A stretch of 64,000 bases of DNA, from assembly GCA_019187195.1 (NCBI GenBank), contig JABAQT010000011.1, forward strand, positions 1-64,000. The letters are read 5' to 3'. This DNA comes from Bryobacteraceae bacterium. GTDB lineage: Bacteria; Acidobacteriota; Terriglobia; Bryobacterales; Bryobacteraceae. The notes beneath the pieces were generated by a model. It made no database searches. It saw only the letters and a program-made list of their open reading frames with translations, and had not been told where the DNA came from. This document shows positions 42,707 through 52,441 of this stretch, piece after piece; within the stretch, counting starts at the first letter, position 1; each line of letters starts with the position of its first letter. A program made the position numbers and the translations under genes.

Positions 42707-45043
42707 CTACTCGAGGCTGATCTCCGCCGGCGCCAGGTGGCGTACCGGGGCAAGATCCTTCCAATCGAACCGTTCGTTCCGTACGGGCAGCTTGTGCGCG
42801 GCCGCGAAGGAGTTGCGCGCCATCCGGATCTGCTCCGTCCATTCGCCGAACGGAAGCAGCAACTCGCGGTACACCATATAGGTCATATCGGTGGTGCGGT
42901 CCGGCGCGTGATCCTTTACGTCGTCGAGTTCGTGCAGAAATCGCCTGCCATTGGCTTCGCCGGCACGCGGATACCACGATTTGTACCATGTCGCCGTCGC
43001 GCCGGCGAGCGCCCTGTTCCGGGAATAGCGGATCTCATATGCCTGCTCAATCGCCTGGTCCGCCAGCCGCACCGCCTCCCTTGCGCGGTTCCCACGCGCG
43101 GCAGAGGAAGCGCCTCGCAGCAGGCCATCCATGCGCGCAATGCCGCGAAGCATCTCGATGTTGTGGCGGTCCAGGCCGGCGATCGAAAGAAAAACCTCGA
43201 GGTTATACGCGTTGCGATCAACAAGGGGGAGGTTCGCCCCTAGCAAACCCAGCAATTCATCGTTCTCCACCAGAAAGTCCGCCGCCAGTTCCAGCCGCTT
43301 TGCGTTCTCTTTCGTCCAATCGCTGGCATACCCGAGGTCCGGCGAAGGCGCCGGCGGCAGCGGAATGCTCTGATCCCGCGCCGCATGCGGCGGCTGAAAG
43401 ATCCCCTCTGAATTACCCCAGATCGGCTTGCGCGCCTTCGAGGGACCCACTTCCCAGCTGTCCCACCAGAACTGCGCCTGGCCGCTCATCAATTGATAGA
43501 TGCGGTCCATATTGTAAATCCGGTTGCCGTAGTAGAGCGGGTAGAAGACCGCCATGGTCTCCCCGGGATTGGGCGAACCGGGATGCCACCCGGAAGCCGC
43601 CGCGGCGGCGTATCCCAGCCAGAAAGTCTCCGGATGAAGCCCCGCATCGCCCCAGGCGGCGCTGATCATCCCCATCAGGTCCGCATCGCGCCGGGCCGTG
43701 TCGTGGGCGATCTTCGCGAACGTGTCGTACACCCGCCGCGCGGGCGGCCGTTCCGCGTGGAGACGCCGCGACTGAGGAAGCGGGTAGTAGTGGGGAAACT
43801 GCCGTTCCTCTCCCTGCGTGCTCGTGTAAATCATTTCCCGGATTCCATGTTTGCGAAAGAGCGGATCGAATTCCGGTCCGTAGACTTCGCCGTTCACCAG
43901 ATATGGAGGCAGCGAGGCGAGGTCGCCCGGCTTCAGCGGATACTCGCCCCAGAAAATCACCGTCCGGCCACGGTCATGAAGGTAGCCGGCCGCCTTGTGG
44001 AGGAACTCGGCCAGCAACTTGCCCACGCTGCCCAGTTCCTTCGCCCGCGGGGCCTCGCGGCATTGCGCATTGTCCGCCATGCCAATGTAGTAGGGCTCGT
44101 CCGTCGAAAGGTAGAAATACTTCCCCCCCTTGTTCGCGTCCAGAAGGTCCTGATACATCCCGTGAAGCAGTTTGTAGGAGTCGGGATTGGTGACGCACAA
44201 CTCGTAGTTGCTGTCCGGGTAAGCCCGCAGCTTCGCATACTCGGGATGCTTGAGGATGAAGGCGATGTGCGCGGGACCATCGAGGAAGGGAATCAATTGG
44301 ACGTGGCGTCGCAAAGCGTAATCCGTCAGTTCCTGGTATTCGGCTGGCGACATGGCGTACGGCTCCACCAGCGCGGGCGCGCTCTTGAACTGGAAGTGTC
44401 CTTCCAGCTTCAGGGCGAATCCGTTGATCTTGAAGAAAGCCGCCGTGCGGATCGCTTGCTTCAGCGTATCGAGGCGGTCCAGGTGATGCGCGTCATCCCA
44501 GTAGATTTGCCGCAGTTGCAGGTCGGGCCAGTCCTCGATGCGCGCCTCGGGATAGACCAGCCGGCCGCCGCGATCCTTCAGCAGTTGCGCCAGCGTGGCC
44601 GCGCCATAATAAAGACCCGCCGGCGCGTTGGCGCTGATGACGATGCGGTTCGAACTCAGGTCCATCTTATAGGCCTGCCGCGCCAGAACCTCCCGTTCGC
44701 GATCCTGGGCCTTGCCCACAGTGGCGGAACCCGGCGCGATCACCAGCCGCAGCACGCCGGCGGCAGTCGGAGAGGGAGCCAGCTTGCGATGAAAACGCCC
44801 GGAAAATTCTTCGCGCAGCAGTTCCAGCGCGGCATCCGATGGCGAGACGCCCTGCAACTCGAGTTTCCAGTCCGGAGAGAACACGAATTCGCCCGCCGAA
44901 AGTGTCACCACCTGGGGCTGTGGCATCACCGTGTACCCCCGCGCAAACAGCGGCGAGACGGTATCCGCCATCGCGGGCGCAAACAGCAACAGCCCAAGAA
45001 CAAGCGCGTTAGGCGTCATAAGCCTCCCATTTCTGATACTCAT
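42707..45043 (-). CDS. GH20-like beta-N-acetylhexosaminidase family protein, exported
   Basis: The 778-residue protein has a signal peptide (LVLGLLLFAPAMA), an N-terminal GH20b-type domain (GYTVMPQPQVVTLSAGEFVF, APAGLYYGAATLAQLL) and a GH20-like catalytic barrel (IEDWPDLQLRQIYWDDAHH, INGFALKLEGHFQF). The conserved Asp-Glu pair is in YFYLSTDEPYYIG, which would polarise the N-acetyl group and donate the proton. A helical C-terminal region (about 590-770) is added. The canonical HxGGDE block is not kept exactly, so specificity may differ. It overlaps the M28 gene by 4 bp and is last in a three-gene operon. Confidence 0.8.
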   Translation of the reverse strand: MSIRNGRLMTPNALVLGLLLFAPAMADTVSPLFARGYTVMPQPQVVTLSAGEFVFSPDWKLELQGVSPSDAALELLREEFSGRFHRKLAPSPTAAGVLRLVIAPGSATVGKAQDREREVLARQAYKMDLSSNRIVISANAPAGLYYGAATLAQLLKDRGGRLVYPEARIEDWPDLQLRQIYWDDAHHLDRLDTLKQAIRTAAFFKINGFALKLEGHFQFKSAPALVEPYAMSPAEYQELTDYALRRHVQLIPFLDGPAHIAFILKHPEYAKLRAYPDSNYELCVTNPDSYKLLHGMYQDLLDANKGGKYFYLSTDEPYYIGMADNAQCREAPRAKELGSVGKLLAEFLHKAAGYLHDRGRTVIFWGEYPLKPGDLASLPPYLVNGEVYGPEFDPLFRKHGIREMIYTSTQGEERQFPHYYPLPQSRRLHAERPPARRVYDTFAKIAHDTARRDADLMGMISAAWGDAGLHPETFWLGYAAAAASGWHPGSPNPGETMAVFYPLYYGNRIYNMDRIYQLMSGQAQFWWDSWEVGPSKARKPIWGNSEGIFQPPHAARDQSIPLPPAPSPDLGYASDWTKENAKRLELAADFLVENDELLGLLGANLPLVDRNAYNLEVFLSIAGLDRHNIEMLRGIARMDGLLRGASSAARGNRAREAVRLADQAIEQAYEIRYSRNRALAGATATWYKSWYPRAGEANGRRFLHELDDVKDHAPDRTTDMTYMVYRELLLPFGEWTEQIRMARNSFAAAHKLPVRNERFDWKDLAPVRHLAPAEISLE

Positions 45044-46956
45044 TCCACGAAATCGACGTAGTTGTGCCGGCGAAGAAAGCGGAAATACCCAACAAAATCG
45101 AAATCCGTCCCCCCGAGCTCGAGTTGCGTCAGCCGCGCCACTTCGGCAAGATTGCGATGCCCGTCACACCAATAGAGCGCAATCGTGGGAATGGCCGCCC
45201 ACGCCCCCGAGGGAAACCCGCCCCACTGCTCGTGCGGCAGGTCATCGAGCGGAATTGTGCCGAAACGTTTCCGCTTCACAATGATTCTGGCGGCGTCCGC
45301 TGGCGCGGGCATAATCCGCTCGCGGTCCACGGCACGGACGGATTGCAATTCTCTAAACCGGCGCAGGCGCTCGATCATTGGCGCGAGTTTCTTTCGCAAC
45401 TCCTCGCGGCGCGATTCCGGCACCAGCCGCAGCACGCTCGATACCGCCTGGGTCTCCCGTTCGAGAGCGTAATCGAGATGCTCGCCCGATTGCTCCACCG
45501 CCTTCAGCATCCGCCGGTAGCCGCGGCTCTCGCTGAGCCGCGCAAGCCACAATGCCTCCTGCTCACCGGCGTTGGCAATGTAGTAAAGAAACGCGGCGTC
45601 AATGACGGAGATGTCGCGCAGCGAACGCTCATCCACGCGCCCGGGCGTGTCCTCGCTGTTATGGTGAGTCTCCACGCCGCTGCCGCTATAGCCCCACACC
45701 GTCGGGATCCCCACCATCGGCTCGGCAAGATAAGTATCCGTGCCGGTGGTGAACGGCTTCTCATGCCATGGCCGCCCCACGCTCCGCAAATGGCTGGCCG
45801 CGACTTCGAGAATGAACGCATCGGTGAAGTCCGTCGCCACATGCGGGTTCATGTAGAAACTGTATTCCGTGCCCGCCAGATCATACGAGGCGGCGGGCGT
45901 ATCCACGCACATGGCCGCCACCGTCCGGCGGATGCGCTCGGGGTTGTGCTCCACGTAGTGCATCGAGCCGTACATCTCTCCCATCGTGAGTATGCGAATC
46001 GAGCGCTTCGGGCGCGGCAGCTTTCCCCCTTCGATCAATCGATGCAGCGTGCCGAGCGCCTCGAGAGTGGCCGCTACGCCGGTGGCGTTGTCTTGCGCGC
46101 CCTGCTCCGCCATGTGGCCGAGCGTCAAAACCTCCTCGGGCCCCGTTCCCCTCACAACAGCCGTGACGTATGGATAAGTGCCCGTATAGTAGCGCGCATC
46201 CACCATCGCTTTCGCGCGCACCGGCCCGCGGGCCAGCAGTTTGCGCACCAGCGCTGCCTGCCGCGGGGTGATGGAGAAGCACAGCAGCGGCGTGCTCCTC
46301 CTGGTGAATGCCCAGCCATCGTCGCCCCAGGCATTCACCCACTGGCGGCCGTCCGCCAGCGACGGATTTTCGGTGAATGTGTTGATCGCCCCCAGCGCGC
46401 CCGCCTTCACCAGAAGCCACTTGATATTGGCCGGATTCACTTCCGTCAGCGCCAGTTTGCCGCGCAGGTCCATCTGCCCCAGCCTGCCGGTGTCGCTCTT
46501 CTTCACTTCGACAATCTCCGCCGTCACACCGCCCGGCGGCGTGGGCCCGCTCCACATGCCCAGGGATGATGGGATCGTTTCGTAATCCGCAAGCAAACGG
46601 CTCGCCTCGGGCAGACTCGAATCGAGTATCTCCAGCCGCGCGCTCTTCACGTCCCAGGCAAGCGGCATGGTCCAAAAACCCGATTGCGTTACGCCATCCG
46701 CCGGCGCGCCAACAATTTCCACGTCGCGCAGGCCCGCTTTGCGCATCTCCTCCTTCAGGTAGTCCGCCGTGGCCTGAAAACGCGGAAAGGTGAAATAGCG
46801 GTCGTTGGCGTAGGCCCCCCGCATGTAGTCCATCGCCTGGGAGGAATTGTAGGCGGCGCGCACATTCCGAAGGATGGCTTCCAGCGCCGGCGCGGCCGTT
46901 TCCGCGCGCGCAACGGAGCCCCCCGCCACTACCAGGGCGCATAAGAGAATCCTCAT
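45040..46956 (-). CDS. M28-family metallopeptidase, exported
   Basis: From ATG 46956 the protein has 638 residues and a signal peptide (MRILLCALVVAGGSVARAE). A PA-like region is followed by an M28 zinc peptidase core: LTLGHMAEQGAQDNATGVAATLEAL, IRILTMGEMYGSMHYVEHN, MCVDTPAAS, and the late AEPMVGIPTVWGYSGSGVETHHNSEDTPGRVDERSL with the final His ligand. The first zinc motif reads GHMAEQGAQDN rather than the usual HxDS...GAxDN, so ligand use needs caution. It may trim exported peptides or glycopeptides. ATG overlaps the stop of the GH42-like gene by one base (TAATG); its own stop overlaps the GH20-like start (ATGA). Confidence 0.82.
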   Translation of the reverse strand: MRILLCALVVAGGSVARAETAAPALEAILRNVRAAYNSSQAMDYMRGAYANDRYFTFPRFQATADYLKEEMRKAGLRDVEIVGAPADGVTQSGFWTMPLAWDVKSARLEILDSSLPEASRLLADYETIPSSLGMWSGPTPPGGVTAEIVEVKKSDTGRLGQMDLRGKLALTEVNPANIKWLLVKAGALGAINTFTENPSLADGRQWVNAWGDDGWAFTRRSTPLLCFSITPRQAALVRKLLARGPVRAKAMVDARYYTGTYPYVTAVVRGTGPEEVLTLGHMAEQGAQDNATGVAATLEALGTLHRLIEGGKLPRPKRSIRILTMGEMYGSMHYVEHNPERIRRTVAAMCVDTPAASYDLAGTEYSFYMNPHVATDFTDAFILEVAASHLRSVGRPWHEKPFTTGTDTYLAEPMVGIPTVWGYSGSGVETHHNSEDTPGRVDERSLRDISVIDAAFLYYIANAGEQEALWLARLSESRGYRRMLKAVEQSGEHLDYALERETQAVSSVLRLVPESRREELRKKLAPMIERLRRFRELQSVRAVDRERIMPAPADAARIIVKRKRFGTIPLDDLPHEQWGGFPSGAWAAIPTIALYWCDGHRNLAEVARLTQLELGGTDFDFVGYFRFLRRHNYVDFVE

Positions 46957-49490
46957 TAATACACCTCGAAAGACACTGTCTTCGATTGCCCGCTGAGCAG
47001 ATCCTTCACTCGCGCTTCCCACCGGCCCGGCGGGTCATTGAGCGCGAGCGCGACCCGCTTCGCGGCCGTTCCCCCATGCGCCAGCAGGTTGCCCGAATAA
47101 AACGGCACGATTTTTCCATCCGGATTCACCACGTCGATGTGCAGTGCGTGGTTCTCCGCCGGCGTCGGAGTCGCGAACCGGATGCCCACCTCGACGCTCC
47201 CGCCGAGCCTCACGCGCGCTGGAGCGGCAAGCTGCATCGTGGGGATCTCCTCGGCTGCAACGGCAAGGATCGTGGGCTCGTAAGGATCGAGCGCGACACT
47301 CACTTCCCTCTGCCGCCCGAGTGCTTTCGCCTGCCGGACGTCATACACGAATCGCTCGCCGGGCAAGGCAAGCCGCACGGTCACCGGCTTCGCGAACCGG
47401 TCGTTCGACTTGAACTCGGGCGGCCCCAGCTCATCGATCCGCAACTCCGGATTCGTCAGCAGAGCCACCAGGCGCACACCGCCGTTGCGAAACACGTGCG
47501 TTTCCACTCCCGTCACCGGATTGCCGGAAGGTCCGGTCACGGCGAACTCCGGCTTGATCCCCACCCGCCCCAGCAGTTCGCCCATCACCCGTTTCACCTC
47601 CCCCTCCCTGCCCACCACGCGGTCCCGATGATAGTTGAGAACATCGGCCTTGAGCAGGACCGCCCTCCCGGTTTTCTGCTCGAACAGATCGGCCAGCCAT
47701 GACTTGGGCAGGCGGCGGCAGTGCTCATCGAAAGCGGCCGGTTCACCGTCGGCAATCAGCGTGCCGCCGCCCTCGACAAACTCCCGCACCGCACGCGCTT
47801 CCGCCTCGGACATGGCCGTCGAGTGCGGCAGGATCAATACGCGATACCCGCCCCGCGCCAGTTCTCCCCGCTCCATCTGGCGGTAGGAAACAAAGTTGTA
47901 TTGCAGCCCTTCATCCTCGATCAGGCGGCAGTACGACTCGCGCAGCCGGAGAAAGTTGCTGTCCCGGTACTCGGTGCTCGAATTTCGCAGCACCCAGTCC
48001 CCGCCCTTTGGGCGCTGCGCCAGCATCCACTCGATCCGCATGCTCGGCTGTGAATAGTGGATCGCGATGGGATCGGCGGCGCGGCGGCTGTTGATCAGCA
48101 GCGCGCCCAGTCCGCCGCGTAACTCCTCGTAATAAGGGGCCGTCTCCTTCCCTCGTGGACCGATGGCGTTGTCCCCGCCAACGAAGGCGGACTTGTCATC
48201 CCAGATGATCAGGCCGCGATTGCCGTGGAGCAGTTCGTACCACACGCGGTGCTTCTCCCATGGCCCCGTCGCGAAGGACGTCGTCAGCACGGCCATATTC
48301 GGATTTAACGACCGTATGATCTCGATATTGTTGCCGATGTCATAAGGCTCGATGGCGTTCAGCGACTCGGTGATGCGCGAATAATCGTACCCGCCCCAGC
48401 CCGGCATCTGCCCTCCGCCAATCCCGATGTACGCCTCCGGATCGACGCTATGAATCGCGTCCGCGCCCATCTTGAGCGCGCTGGCGAAGGCAACGTCCAT
48501 CCACTCCTTGAAGTCGCTCCAGCCGGAGAAGTTCTCCCCCTCCCGTTTCATCGCTTCATCGGTGGTGGGTGGAATGACGGCGTCCCAGTCGCGGAAGTCC
48601 GTCCCCCACTGCTCGTTGAGCGCCCGCAGCGTGGCGTAGCGTTCCCGCAACCAGCGCCTCATCGGCACCAGAGATTCGTCGGAAAAGTCGAAATCCCAGA
48701 AGGCGGCGAGATTCGCAATGCCGCTTTCATCCCCCAGGCTGTAGAAAAACGGCCGGTACGGCGCGTAGTACTTCGCCGTCTCCACCAGCCGGTCATGAAT
48801 CATCGCCTGCCAGTATGGATCGTTCAGGCTCGGATGGCGCTTGAAGGGCTCCTTGCTCGACCGGTCTTTCTTATACTGCTCGCGCGCCTCGAGAAACTTC
48901 CAATCATTCCGCCGGTCCGGAAAGTAGCGATGGTATTCGGAATAGAAATCCGTGGCGATGTTCTCCGCATACCAGCGCAGGTCGTTGTTCAGCAGAAAAT
49001 CCGGCAGCGAGCGGTTCCGCCCCACCCATTGCCCCCCGCTGATGCCGATCGTCTTGAGCGCCGCCACCTGGTCCGGTGTGCGGTGCTGCCACATGATGAT
49101 CTCGTAATCCCACCAGGAGCGGTTCGAGGGACGGGCAATGAATTCCGCCTTCGCCTCCTCGTCGCGATGGTCCGGCTGCCCCCGTTGGTTCACTCCGTCG
49201 AATAGAAAGCGCGCGGTCAACTGGTTTCGCATGGCGGTGGCCCGCCCGAGATCGAGCGTGAACCCGATCTGGTTCTCGCCGTTCAGCCTGACCTCGATCC
49301 GGCGGTTCTCGATGAGACGTCCGTACGCGTCCGTCCATCGAATCGTTAGCTCCCCGGAGCCGGCCGCCAACTGGCCGGTGCGGTAAGCGGCATGCACCGT
49401 TCCCGCGCGCTCGAACGATGCCGCCGGAAGCGCGATCTCCGCGCCGTAAGCCAGGCCGGACGCCATTAGGAAAACGAGGATGTTGTACAT
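46956..49490 (-). CDS. GH42-like beta-galactosidase family protein, exported
   Basis: The 844-residue protein has a signal peptide (MYNILVFLMASGLAYG), a beta domain to about 115, then a TIM barrel with FFYSLGDESGIANL, where Glu of GDES would be the acid/base. LRALNEQWGTDFRDWD and the glutamine-amidotransferase-like trimerisation domain (YRVLILPHSTAMSEAEARAVREFVEGGGTLIADGEP) follow, with a C-terminal beta-sandwich. This is the layout of GH42-type enzymes; substrate is unknown. It heads the operon with M28 and GH20-like genes and is divergent from the FAD oxidase. Confidence 0.8.
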   Translation of the reverse strand: MYNILVFLMASGLAYGAEIALPAASFERAGTVHAAYRTGQLAAGSGELTIRWTDAYGRLIENRRIEVRLNGENQIGFTLDLGRATAMRNQLTARFLFDGVNQRGQPDHRDEEAKAEFIARPSNRSWWDYEIIMWQHRTPDQVAALKTIGISGGQWVGRNRSLPDFLLNNDLRWYAENIATDFYSEYHRYFPDRRNDWKFLEAREQYKKDRSSKEPFKRHPSLNDPYWQAMIHDRLVETAKYYAPYRPFFYSLGDESGIANLAAFWDFDFSDESLVPMRRWLRERYATLRALNEQWGTDFRDWDAVIPPTTDEAMKREGENFSGWSDFKEWMDVAFASALKMGADAIHSVDPEAYIGIGGGQMPGWGGYDYSRITESLNAIEPYDIGNNIEIIRSLNPNMAVLTTSFATGPWEKHRVWYELLHGNRGLIIWDDKSAFVGGDNAIGPRGKETAPYYEELRGGLGALLINSRRAADPIAIHYSQPSMRIEWMLAQRPKGGDWVLRNSSTEYRDSNFLRLRESYCRLIEDEGLQYNFVSYRQMERGELARGGYRVLILPHSTAMSEAEARAVREFVEGGGTLIADGEPAAFDEHCRRLPKSWLADLFEQKTGRAVLLKADVLNYHRDRVVGREGEVKRVMGELLGRVGIKPEFAVTGPSGNPVTGVETHVFRNGGVRLVALLTNPELRIDELGPPEFKSNDRFAKPVTVRLALPGERFVYDVRQAKALGRQREVSVALDPYEPTILAVAAEEIPTMQLAAPARVRLGGSVEVGIRFATPTPAENHALHIDVVNPDGKIVPFYSGNLLAHGGTAAKRVALALNDPPGRWEARVKDLLSGQSKTVSFEVY

Positions 49491-49552
49491 CTGAAACTGC
49501 GAGTATAGCGCTACGCGCGGCGCTCTTTATGATACAAACGGAGAACATTCAC

Positions 49553-50704
49553 ATGATGACCCGCGATGTTGCCGTGTTCGGTTCCGGTGTCTTCGGCGCG
49601 TGGACAGCCCTGTGGCTGCGCCGCTCCGGGGCCTCTGTCGCCCTGCTCGATCCCCATGGTCCCGGAAATAGCCGTTCCAGTTCGGGTGGAGAGTCGCGCA
49701 TCATCCGCATGGGATACGGACCCGACGAGATCTATACGCTGTGGTCCATGCGCTCGCTCGGCCATTGGAAGGAACTTGCCGCGCAAACCGGCCAGCGTCT
49801 CTTCGAGCAGACCGGCGTCTTGTGGATGGCGCTCGAAGGCGATGAGTATGCCGCACACACGAAGCGCCTCCTCGAAAAGCATGGGGTGGAATTGGAAACT
49901 CTGGCGGCGGCCGAACTGGCCGCCCGCTATCCTCAGATCACCTGCCCCCCCGGATCCTGGGGACTGTTTGAACCGGGCAGTGGAGCCCTGATGGCGCGGC
50001 GCGCCGTGCAGGCGGTGGCGGCCGAAGGCGCGCGCCTGGGTGTCGAACAACTCGGCGAGGCGGCGGCGCGTCCGGACGGCGCGGGATTGCTCCGTGAAGT
50101 GGTTACCACCAGCGGAACGCGGATTTCGGCGGGCGTCTTTGTTTTCGCCTGCGGCCCGTGGCTACCCGGGCTGTTCCCCGATCTGCTCGGCCGCCGCATC
50201 CATCCCACACGGCAGGAGGTGATGTTCTTCGGCCCTCGGGCCGGGGACCGGCGCTTCGCGCCAGGGCGGTTCCCCGTCTGCCTCGATCTCACCGATCCGC
50301 GAAAACCCTACTGCTTTCCCGAACTCGATGGCCGCGGCTACAAGATCGCCATCGACGCGCATGGCCCTCTGTTCGACCCTGACTCGGCAGACCGGACGCT
50401 CACGCCGCAAGGCATTGCGGACGTGCGCGCCTATCTTGCCGCGCGCTATCCGGATCTGCGGAACGCTCCGCTGCTCGAGTCGCGTGTTTGCCAGTACGAA
50501 AATACCTCGAGCGGCAATTTCCTCATCGATCGCCACCCCGATTTCAACAACGTGTGGCTGGTTGGCGGAGGCTCCGGCCATGGCTTCAAGCACGGCCCCG
50601 CATTGGGCGAGCACGTGGCCGCGTTGATCTCCGGCCAGGCCGGAGTCGAGCAGCGGTTCTCTCTGGCTTCGAAAGCCGAGAGCCGGGCGCGCGAGGTATT
50701 CTGA
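49553..50704 (+). CDS. FAD-dependent oxidoreductase (sarcosine oxidase / N-methyltryptophan oxidase type)
   Basis: From ATG 49553 (GGAG 9 bp before) the protein has 383 residues. It begins with a dinucleotide fold VAVFGSGVFGAWTALWLRRSGASVALLD, followed by SSSGGESRIIRMGYG, as in monomeric sarcosine oxidases, which attach FAD covalently through a Cys further on. The late GGGSGHGFKHGPALGEHVA is also typical of that group. It would oxidise an N-methylated amine or amino acid, releasing H2O2. It is divergent from the GH42-like operon across 62 bp and convergent with the next gene. Confidence 0.85.
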   Translation: MMTRDVAVFGSGVFGAWTALWLRRSGASVALLDPHGPGNSRSSSGGESRIIRMGYGPDEIYTLWSMRSLGHWKELAAQTGQRLFEQTGVLWMALEGDEYAAHTKRLLEKHGVELETLAAAELAARYPQITCPPGSWGLFEPGSGALMARRAVQAVAAEGARLGVEQLGEAAARPDGAGLLREVVTTSGTRISAGVFVFACGPWLPGLFPDLLGRRIHPTRQEVMFFGPRAGDRRFAPGRFPVCLDLTDPRKPYCFPELDGRGYKIAIDAHGPLFDPDSADRTLTPQGIADVRAYLAARYPDLRNAPLLESRVCQYENTSSGNFLIDRHPDFNNVWLVGGGSGHGFKHGPALGEHVAALISGQAGVEQRFSLASKAESRAREVF

Positions 50705-50708
50705 CCTC

Positions 50709-51629
50709 TCAGCGCAACGCCTTCACGGGAATATTGAACGCCACCGTGTTCACCTGTCCCTTACTCTGAAACTGCACCCACACGCGGTAGATCCCCTCGC
50801 GTGGAAAAATCATGTTGAACTGCACCTTCGGTCCGCCATCGGCAAGGAACGGATGCGTGTGGATCATGTCCACAAGGTCTTCACTCACCGCCAGCATGTG
50901 GCCCCACGCCCCTATATACGGCTCGAGTTCGAACGGTCCGGAGCCGGCTGGCTCGAGTTGAAAGAACATCAGCGTCTTGAATCCGGCCAGCGGTTGCGGC
51001 GGCTCGGTGGTGAGCGAAACCTTCAGATTTTCGCCCGTCTGCGCCTTCAGGTCGGCTGCCAGCGGCTTCTTCGGAGCAGCCTGCCCGGCGACATACATTG
51101 TGCTGATGCTCATCTGCGGCGTTCCGCCGGCGGGGTAGAAATCCGCCACGACGCGGTAGGGGCCCGCTTGCGGGAACTTCGCATCAAAAACGAACGTGCC
51201 GTCCGGCAGCGGCGTGGGGTGCTCGTGGGCAAAGTAGCTCAGGTCGCCGCTCACCAGAAACAGGTGGAACAGCTTCTCATGAACAATTTCAAACTTCCTG
51301 ACGGTGGCGTTCGTATTCGGATTCACGGCGCGAAATGTCATCCTCACGGGCTTGTCCGGACGTGGAACACGCGGAACCAATTTCAGGTAGACCGGATATT
51401 CCGATGAATCGGGGATGCCGGGAACCAGCTTCATTCCGCAGCGCGGGCATCTCCCCGGTTCCTTCGTCCGCACGTCCTTGTCCATCGGACACACGAACTC
51501 CACATCGTTCGGGGGTTCTTTCTCCTTGAGTAGGGAGCCTGCCGGCGCGCCGGGGTTCTGCGCCGCCACTGGCGCGCCCAACAGAATACCCGCCGCGAAT
51601 ACCGCCCTCAGCGAGAAAACAACACTCAT
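50709..51629 (-). CDS. Exported heavy-metal-binding-domain protein
   Basis: From ATG 51629 the protein has 306 residues with a signal peptide (SLRAVFAAGILLGAPVAAQ). Next comes a heavy-metal-binding domain with CPMDKDVRTKEPGRCPRCGMKLVP (four Cys/Met), as in CusB-associated proteins. The remaining beta-sandwich part holds HEHPTPLPDGTFVFDAKFPQAGPYRVVADFYPAGG and MIHTHPFLADGGPKVQFNMIFPREGIYRVWVQFQ, with several His that could bind copper. It begins one base after the SDR stop (TGAGATG), so the two are co-expressed. A role in periplasmic copper handling is plausible but inferred. Confidence 0.75.
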   Translation of the reverse strand: MSVVFSLRAVFAAGILLGAPVAAQNPGAPAGSLLKEKEPPNDVEFVCPMDKDVRTKEPGRCPRCGMKLVPGIPDSSEYPVYLKLVPRVPRPDKPVRMTFRAVNPNTNATVRKFEIVHEKLFHLFLVSGDLSYFAHEHPTPLPDGTFVFDAKFPQAGPYRVVADFYPAGGTPQMSISTMYVAGQAAPKKPLAADLKAQTGENLKVSLTTEPPQPLAGFKTLMFFQLEPAGSGPFELEPYIGAWGHMLAVSEDLVDMIHTHPFLADGGPKVQFNMIFPREGIYRVWVQFQSKGQVNTVAFNIPVKALR

Positions 51630-51630
51630 C

Positions 51631-52410
51631 TCACGCTTCAAATGGCCATACGGATGTGGTTGTGTACCCGCCATCCACCGCAATCACCTGTCCCGTGACG
51701 TAGTCCGAGGCGGCGCTGGACAAAAAGACGGCAACCGGGGCAATGTCTTCGGGCACACCCGTTCGCGGACTTGCCTGCGCCGTCTTCAACCATTGCTTCA
51801 TGACAGGCTGCTGCCACATCGCCCGGTTGAGATCCGTAATGATGAAACCCGGCGCTATGCAATTCACCTGAATGTTGTACCGTCCCCATTCAGCCGCCAG
51901 CGTGCGCGTCAACCCCGCCAGGGCGCTCTTCGTCATGGCGTACACCGTCAGGTAGGGCAGCCCCAGCACCGACATCAGACTGCCGATGTGGACGATCTTG
52001 CCGCCCTTGCCCCGCTCCACCATGCGGCCGCCCACCAGCTTTGTCAACCGCGCAATGCCGTGCAGATTGGTCTGCATGATGGTCTCGTACTCTTCCTGCG
52101 TATATTCCGTGAACCGCTTACGGATATTTGTGCCCGCGACGTTGATCAGGATGTCTACTTCCGGAAGCGCCGCCGCGGCGGCGTCGATCGATTCGTTGTC
52201 CGCCATGTCCAGCTTTCTCGCCTCGGCGAGCAAGCCCTGGCCGCGAAGCTCACTGGCGCGCGCCTCCAGCTGAGGGAGAGACCGGGAAGCCAGGATCACG
52301 TTGGCCCCCGCCGCGGCCGCGCCTTGCGCGATCGCCAACCCGATGCCGCGGCTTGCTCCGTTGATAAGCGCCGTCTTGCCGGCTAGTGAAAAGGGATTCG
52401 AGAGATTCAT
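51631..52410 (-). CDS. SDR-family oxidoreductase (gluconate 5-dehydrogenase-like)
   Basis: From ATG 52410 the protein has 259 residues and the classical SDR features: NGASRGIGLAIAQGAAAAGANVILASRS (cofactor loop), NVAGTN, catalytic Ser in IVHIGSLMSV, YAMTK (Tyr and Lys), and IAPGFIITDLN. The closest known type is gluconate 5-dehydrogenase / 2-deoxy-D-gluconate 3-dehydrogenase. It would reduce or oxidise a sugar acid with NAD(P). An upstream ATG (52428) is possible. The heavy-metal-domain gene follows one base after its stop. Confidence 0.88.
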   Translation of the reverse strand: MNLSNPFSLAGKTALINGASRGIGLAIAQGAAAAGANVILASRSLPQLEARASELRGQGLLAEARKLDMADNESIDAAAAALPEVDILINVAGTNIRKRFTEYTQEEYETIMQTNLHGIARLTKLVGGRMVERGKGGKIVHIGSLMSVLGLPYLTVYAMTKSALAGLTRTLAAEWGRYNIQVNCIAPGFIITDLNRAMWQQPVMKQWLKTAQASPRTGVPEDIAPVAVFLSSAASDYVTGQVIAVDGGYTTTSVWPFEA

Positions 52411-52441
52411 GGAATGCTCAGAATCCATCTTATACGCTGCG

